This document shows positions 57,871-64,000 of a stretch of DNA of 64,000 nt, piece by piece (position 1 is the stretch's first letter; each line of letters starts with the position of its first letter). The stretch comes from Laburnicola sp. R22_1. Its lineage: Eukaryota; Ascomycota; Dothideomycetes; Pleosporales; Didymosphaeriaceae. The notes under the pieces are model-generated. The model searched no databases. It saw nothing but the letters and a program-made list of their open reading frames with translations, and was not told the origin of the DNA. The position numbers and the translations under genes were made by a program. The stretch is from contig JACONQ010000012.1 of assembly GCA_014281115.1 (NCBI GenBank), forward strand, positions 2,604,001-2,668,000. Reading direction: 5' to 3'.

Positions 57871-59660
57871 TTACTCCTCTACAGGATGGAACAACTCAAG
57901 GAGAGTCATCTGGCGCATATTTCGAGCAGATGTAAAGTAGCTCTTAGACGTTGCTTGTGTCTGCGATACTTCACTACTCTTATTAGTCCCGTCGTCTTCG
58001 CTACCTTCAACTTCCTCAATAACAGAATTTGTTGGGATATCCAGCTCAAGGGTTAGCGTCTGCTTCGCGCCAATAGGCCCGCCCGATATGCCCTCTGACC
58101 CTAGCCAGTCATCAAGCACCCTGCTCGCAGCGCAGACATCTGGGCGCTCCTTCTTTACTAGCTCGATCCAGAGGTGCACTCCCCATGCGCGGATTGTCTG
58201 CTCAATCCAGGAGTTCGCAAAGTATTCATAAGGCATAAGGGTGAAGATGCCCCACCCTAAGCCTTGGGCAATCTCATACCAACGTGTCGCTCTAGTAAGG
58301 CGCTTGCGAAAGGCCTCCCTCTCCTTTGTAGTAGCGTTAGGGTTAATCAGCTTCAGCAAAGCTGCAATCGCCTCTGACCGGACCTAACCTTTGCCGTACC
58401 GGTTTCGTGTCTTGTCGTTGCTAGAGATGAGATCGTTTTGCTGAATCTGCGCTATCTTGTTGGCGTACGCTCGGCCCAAGAGGGCTTCTGCCCACCTGTA
58501 CTCAATGTGCACAGCTGCTAGCATGCCCTCGTAGCGTTTGCACCTATCCCAAGCAGAGCGAAAGTCCATGTCCGTGTAATCCAGCCTCTGCAAATCCACG
58601 AGTTGACCGTCGTGCTGCTGCTGCTGGGGCGAGATACGTCTCCAACAAGCCTGTGTTGGAACAGCGCCCCACGCTCTCGCCAGCTTTGCAAGAACTGACG
58701 AGCGTAGAATCGAGCGTTGAGGCTCCCAAGCGCACGAGCCTTCTCTAGAAAGACCAGAGCGGTACGATAGGGCGTTGGGGTGGCGTTGTAGAAGTCATTC
58801 TTGTCGGAGATGGACTGGCCGAAAATCCAGGCGACAATGGTCTCGTCCTTTGGCTGTAGAGAAGTGTAGGCGTAGCGTTCGTCGAGAGACGCCTTGTTGC
58901 TGGGTTCAATCAGACCAATATCTAGCCGCTTCTTTACTAGCGAAGCCTCAAGCCTCTTGCTACGAGCCTGCTCGGCGCGGCGGTTGTTATTCGTGACTGT
59001 AGTAAGTAAAGCCAGCTCCCGTGGACGCAACTCCTCCAGATCGCTGCAGTCAGATATCTGAGGACTGGACGCACGCGACGCCGCCTGGGCAGCCTGGCTT
59101 TGGGGCTCCACGGACCGAGTGCGCTTTGGCGTTGGAGACGGCCTAGGCGAGGCAGCCCGTTTTGAACCAAGGGACGCTTTGTGACGCAGGACTGCGTCAC
59201 AAAAGTTCTTCATTGTAGATTGAACCGGGGTTTGAGCAGAAGGTGGGGCTTCCTCTAAGCCTTGGGAAGTGAGCGTCTCTGCTGCACAGGCGAGGTTGGA
59301 CCAGGCATCTTCGGAAAGTGTGCTCCTAGGGAGCGATGCTCGCACCAACCAAATAGCTGACAGCAGCGAGTGGGCGACGAAGACAGGCTTGCAGACGCTG
59401 GCCTCATCTGGGATCAGCCATCCAGAGCTAAGAGGGCGGTGTGCGCTCTCGTGCTGCCAGCTTGACGGCGCGACTGCTTGGCAGGAGAGGAGCTTCTTGT
59501 AGTCCTCGTTTGGTGGTTCATATGGCCAATTGGAGGCAAAGGTAGCGTCACTGGATGGAGGAAAGCTTCGGGAACCGCCATCGAAACGCAGCGCAGCTTG
59601 GTCCAACACAGCTTCCCAGTGCATCTCTAGGTTATTGCGCGACGGCGACAAGGTGGGGGT
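57871..59660 (-). pseudogene. Divergent partner gene of element 2, unknown family, lightly damaged
   Basis: One minus-strand protein of about 590 residues can be followed: HWEAVLDQAALRFDGGSRSF at the start, then a Ser/Pro/Arg linker with basic patches (SPRPSPTPKRTRS). A conserved-looking charged region (ELRPRELALLTTVTNNNRRA, LDERYAYTSLQPKDETIVAW) and an aromatic-rich C-terminal domain (RWYEIAQGLGWGIFTLMPYE) follow. It ends QMTLLELFHPVEE at 57871. Damage: a one-base shift in an AGC/CAG run at about 58612-58625, and a TAG (at about 58384) in GKG-stop-VRSEAIAALLKL. There is also possibly a shift in a C-run after the likely start ATG (about 59668), since ATG-TCT-ACT is out of frame by one. The family is not recognised. 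Head-to-head arrangement with the recombinase-helicase gene suggests a joint element. Confidence 0.6.
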
Positions 59661-59883
59661 AGAGTAGACATTGTTTACTTGTAGAAGAAGGGGGTTGTTT
59701 TGGCGGGCCTAGCAGTGCCGAAAGTCAGACCGCGCACGGTCGGCTCATTACACCAACCAGCGTTAGCGGAGCTCAGAAACCAATAAATCCCGAGACAGAC
59801 CTAAGACAAAAGGCGCGCCGATCAACTGCAACAGACAAAAGCAAACCCCAAACTATAGTAGAGATGCAGTGTCGAGCCCATTA
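59661..59883. promoter_or_regulatory. Shared divergent promoter region of element 2
   Basis: About 210 bp between the head-to-head genes. A CCAAT box is at 59780-59784. No canonical TATA box is evident. A bidirectional promoter is inferred only from the layout. Confidence 0.45.
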
Positions 59884-62800
59884 ATGCAACCATCATCTAT
59901 GGAGCCATTTAACAACATCTTTGCGTACCTACCAGAACAACGCATCAGCATTTGCAAGACCCACCATCAAGGCGTGTTACTATCACAGCTCCCCTCGCAT
60001 TTACACAGCAGCCACTTAGAGTTGACCGTAGCAACACGGAAGGCGATCGTGTCAGCTGCAGCAGCGTTTACAAATTGGGCGACGTCTGCAGAGGAAGTCG
60101 TCTTTCAGCGAACAGAATTACAGCCAGTAGCGTACCTACCAGTGTACAAAAATGGATTTCAGTGCAAAGTTGAGACACAAGCGCGTGGTCAGTGTGGGTA
60201 TATCGTGCGCACGTTACGAGACATACAGGAGCACTGCCGCAAAGAGCACAGATGGACTAATCCACGGAAGAGGGGCCGGCCATACCAAGGGCAACAGGCT
60301 GGGGGCAACCAGATGTGGGCAGAGGGGGTGTGGTGCCAAAAATTCCAACCGACCGGGCAACTCGGGCGACTGTTCGAGGTTAGCCAGCCTTACGACGAAG
60401 ACACACAGGTCGTCGCTGATGAAGAGGGCGAATTGCAGCGCGCGCTCGAGGAGTCGTTTACTCAGAGCACCATGGCGATAGAGAAGGCCCAACAGGATGC
60501 GCACGTCCAGATCGAGCCAGACAACAACCGCTTCGTCTGGCACCAGTGGCTGCAGAGAACCCGATGGGCTCGTCACCTAGCTGGCTTTGACCGCACGTGG
60601 CTGCAGCAACAGCTCCACAGGCCGAGCGAAAGAGAACGGGCGCTTGCCAAGGTGTGCTGGGCCGTGGAGATGGTCATCTGGAAGGCTCAACAAGCGTCGT
60701 CGCCAGAGGTAGTAGGACTGCCAGCCATGACCTTCATCGAGCGCCGCGAGGTGGGAGCAGCAGACAACGAGAAGCCATTTGACGCGCTCCAGACTGGCAA
60801 GACCATGAAGAAGTACAGCGGGTACTGGGTGTCGACCATCTGCTACATCTGGCGCACCTACCAATTGCCAGACGCCACCACGAACGCGGAGAGCATGGCA
60901 GACGATGCCAGGCATGTTGCTTCGGAAATCGACGGTGAACCTAGATCAACTCACGCTGGCGAGAGGAAGCCACGGTATCGCCTTACAGCTAGGCAGACAT
61001 ACGCCCTGTGGCGGGTTGAGCAGGTTCTACTCGCAGCCCAGCGGGACGGAACAAACAGCGACAGCGACAATGACAGCAGTAGCGACTACCAGGACGGCGA
61101 GAGCGAGCTGGGCGAAGAGAGGGAGGAAGAGCTGGAGCGTCATGTCCTTGCATTCCTCCTCTCGCTGTTGGATCACCAACTTGGGGACGACTACTACAAG
61201 AGCGCTCTCGTCAGCGCAACTGCTGTGCTGGGTGTTGACCGGGATCGCGGCTGGAAGAGTCCCCTCGTGTACACGACCATCCTGTCGGCGATTGTTACGG
61301 TGTCCAAAATGCTGGTGCTGTATAGCGCTGTGCAGACCCGGAAGGAGCAGATTGCAGAACTTAGGGAGACGGGAGGGTGGGCTCAAGAGGACGCTGAGGA
61401 CCAGGCGCGGAGCCACGTTGCGTTGGTGCAGGAGATGGTTACCAACTTTATGACGCTGACTGCGTTTGGTGGCAAGCCCACGCCCATAGACTGGGTGCTG
61501 CGGCTGCGAGCGTACGGCAAGAAGATCCGCGGCGACACTAACGCAGCCGGCGTTGTTCAGTGGGTAGGAGACACGATCATGTACGGCTACGTGCAGTACA
61601 GCATGCCCCAGCTACGCTCTATGATCCACGGTCTTGTGGAGACGACGCGAATGGAGCTGCATCGAGACCTGCTGCTCCTAGATATTGATGAATTTGGCCA
61701 GCCCGTAGACGGTGCGACTCTGCTTCCAACGATAGAGTGGGACAAGGTCGTAGACAATCCTGGAGAGCTGCGTGCTGGGTGGAACTTCCTGCAGGATCCG
61801 CGCAACACGTTTGGGGGCGTGAAGGGAGGGAGTTGGCTATCGCAGCGCATAATTAACGAGAAGAGACTCCGTAAGGCGTTTGTTGATTACGAAGCTAGCG
61901 ATCTGACCCCTAACGGGCGTGGGGTTATGTGGGTGGCGAAGCGGGTGCAGAAGTACGAGAAGGCCCTGCGACTGTTCCGCGAGCACTTGCTGGTAGCAGT
62001 ACACATGACGGGCGGGCAGCCGGCGCGCGGGACCGAGCTCGTAACAGTTACATACGCAAATATGCCCAACGGGCAGAGCCGCGGAGTCTTCGTCGAGGAC
62101 GGGCTGATGGTGTACGTAACCATGTACCACAAGGGGATTGGGCATGCCGGGACAGCTAAGGTTATCCATCGTTATCTGCCGCGGGAGGTGGGCGAGCTGC
62201 TATTTTACTACTTGTGGGTGGTGCTCCCGTTCTGGCAGAAGTTGGAGCGCGCGTCTGGGAGGGTTGTTAATGCAAAACCCAGCCCCTTCATATGGGAGCC
62301 GATTAGGGAAGAGCGGTGGACTGGCCCACTGCGGAAGAAGAAGCAACGACTCCAGCAGCCGCTCGACATAGGTGAAGACGGGGAAGAGGAGAGTGGAGAT
62401 GGCGAAAATGGCACTGGGGCTAGCCTGGAGGAGAAGCTCACGCCTGTAGCTGCAGCTGGCAGAATAGAGCAGTGGGGAACCAACCAAGTGCGGCGAGCGA
62501 TCGAGCGCGTGTCCTTGCGCTGGCTGAGGACGAAGATCAACATCCAGATCTGGAGGCACAACAGCAAGGCAACCATCCGCCATTACATCAAGGACAAGGA
62601 CGTTCTGAAGACGCTGGGGTGGGGAGATGATGAGACAGACCAAGAAGCTGAAGACGACCCTTTCGACCTGCAGTCCGGGCACGGGTCTAGGACGGCCGGG
62701 CAGATCTACGGTCGACCTGCGGATGAATCTCCATTCAGCGTCCAGGCACAGCGGCTTGCCTTCCGCAAGGTCAGCATTGCATGGCACCAGTTCCTCCAGT

Positions 62801-64000
62801 TCGATTCAACGCTGAGCACGCCGCCAAAGGAGGGTTCCACTGCTGCAGTAGCCCGGAAAGAGGCTGTAGAGGAAGAATACCGGCGCTGGAAGCGGATGCG
62901 GAGCACAGACATCCAGGCCTCGTTGGAGCGGCTGCAGGGTAAAGGCGCCCAGTTCCGGGGCTGCCAGCGGCTCGTCATCGAGGCCATCATGCAGCAGAAG
63001 AGTCCCGTGGTTGCGATCATGGGCACGGGCATGGGCAAGAGCCTGACGTTTATGCTGCCGGCGCTGACCTCGACTGGCGTGACCGTGGTTGTCGTCCCCA
63101 TATTAGCATTAAAGAATAACCTCAAGGACCGCTGCATCAAGGCCGGGATTGACTGCGTCGAGTGGGACAGCCAGCGGCCGCACGAGTGGGCTTCGGTGGT
63201 GCTCGTGGTGCCAGAGTCGGCAGTGAGCGCGCCGTTCGAGGCTTTCATCAACCGGCAGCGCGCCATGGGACGACTGGATCGGGTTGTGATTGACGAGTGC
63301 CACATGGTGCTGGAATCCACCAAGGGCTAGCAGACCCGCGTGTTGAAGCTGCGCAACCTGGTCAAGGCAGAGACGCAGCTCGTGTACCTGACAGCGACGC
63401 TAAAGCCCAAAGAAGAGAGCGAGTTCATCCGGCTAATGGCGCTGCCACCGAAGGAGCAGTGCGCATGGTTCCGGGTGCCCACAACACGGCCCAACATCGC
63501 GTACCAGGTGCACTGGTACAATCGCGAGGAGGAGGAGGAGGCAGACGTGCTGGCGCGGTTAGTACAGGAGAAGAAAGAGCAGCATCCCCTCCCCTGCCAG
63601 ATCATCGTGTACTGCGATTCCGTCCCCAAAACAAAAGAGTACGCAGCACTATTGGGGGCCGTCTGCTACCACCGCGAGGCTGGGACGGCGGAGGAAACGT
63701 GAGCTCCTGCGCCAGCTTACAGAAGGGCAGCAGCAGGTGTTTGTTGCTACGAGCGCGCTGGGGCTAGGGTTGACCACGGTTCCATCCGCGTGGTGTTCTT
63801 TGTGGGGCACGTAAGAAGATTGCGAGACTTGGTGCAGCAGTCAGGACGCGCTGGCCGCGATGGAGCTCCTAGCGAGGCCATTGTAATCCGGCGTGCTACG
63901 TACGGCCCTGGGGGAAGAGGCTGACAGGTGGCCGGTTCGTAGACACGGAGGCTGAGGTGCACGAGGTGATCGAGGGTGACAGCTGCATCAGGGTCGTGAT
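59884..64000 (+). pseudogene. Element 2: C2H2-finger/tyrosine-recombinase/RecQ-like helicase in one ORF, broken near the end and cut by the window
   Basis: The likely start is ATG 59884 (frame open from 59869). Fingers: ISICKTHHQGVL..HLHSSH and FQCKVETQARGQCGYI..HCRKEHR. Recombinase: GGQPARGTEL (Arg 62026-62028), YHKG (Lys), IWRHNS (Arg 62554-62556), then SGHGSRTAGQIYGRP with His (62680) and Tyr (62707) nine residues apart, as in LGHSS..TTQIY of Xer-type enzymes. Helicase: MGTGMGKSLTF (63019-63051), VVIDECHMVL (63283-63312). A TAG at 63328-63330 stands where element 1 has Trp (TGG to TAG). The same frame goes on through LVYLTATLK and IIVYCDS, then breaks near 63690 and again near 63765 (VFVATSALG and QQSGRAGRDG lie in other frames). 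The domain set equals element 1 but as a single chain, confirming that element 1 is a split version. Sequence identity to element 1 is low, so it is a separate lineage. Confidence 0.82.

Noticed and set aside
51687..64000. The recombinase genes as Starship captains (DUF3435) with cargo
   Set aside because: Captain-like genes are not fused to C2H2 fingers and a RecQ-type helicase, and no cargo or element ends of that kind are seen. Kept open only as a fold-level relation.
1..64000. tRNA, rRNA or other structural RNA genes
   Set aside because: None recognised by eye; a tRNAscan/Infernal run would be needed to exclude a diverged one.

Overview
The window looks like a repeat-dense, accessory or subtelomere-like stretch of a filamentous ascomycete (Pezizomycotina, probably a dothideomycete). 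This is inferred from short GT..AG introns with CTAAC-type branch sites, Tad-like LINEs, Fot1/pogo, Tc1, hAT and Copia elements, and transition damage of the RIP type. In that damage CpA has become TpA on either strand, CAA/CAG/CGA/TGG codons have become stops and GAT/GAC has become AAT/AAC. RIP is inferred from pattern; no index was computed.

Layout. 1-3655: fragments (pogo transposase tail, a 271-bp terminal-inverted-repeat element, an unrecognised broken ORF, a Tc1/mariner transposase remnant). 3670-9895: full-length LINE A (+) with 14-bp target-site duplications (TSDs). 9987-10544: an intact small gene (-) encoding a 12-residue tandem-repeat protein. 10701-12365: a 189-bp satellite array with a protein-like flank. 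12802-13680: BTB-domain pseudogene. 13847-18390: a 5'-truncated, internally deleted LINE of a second family with 12-bp TSDs. 18664-22026: an MFS transporter (+) convergent with an AsaB/CmcJ-like hydroxylase/desaturase gene (-). 22053-28274: LINE B (-), sister of LINE A, inserted at the 5' end of the hydroxylase gene. 28289-30577: a second copy of the satellite in the opposite orientation. 30873-33094: phenylalanine/histidine ammonia-lyase gene. 33608-36448: ankyrin scrap and a broken hAT transposase.

36449-64000 is dominated by one kind of mobile gene: a large protein with N-terminal C2H2-like fingers, a tyrosine-recombinase core and a RecQ-like DECH helicase. It occurs as four copies in three lineages: a heavily damaged relic (36449-42740) split by a hAT element with perfect 8-bp TSDs (38294-41479); a damaged copy of element 1 (42870-45290); element 1 itself (51687-56154), well preserved but with a 2-bp frameshift; and element 2 (59884 to beyond the window end) with a divergently transcribed partner gene (57871-59660). 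A 5,530-bp Copia retrotransposon (45582-51111) with nearly identical LTRs and 5-bp TSDs sits in the damaged zone.

The host-type genes are few (MFS carrier, hydroxylase/desaturase, ammonia-lyase, tandem-repeat protein). The first three could be remains of a small secondary-metabolite locus scattered by insertions, but no backbone synthase is visible. Almost every transposon coding region carries stops or frameshifts. The best candidate for an under-described system is the finger-recombinase-helicase element with its divergent partner.
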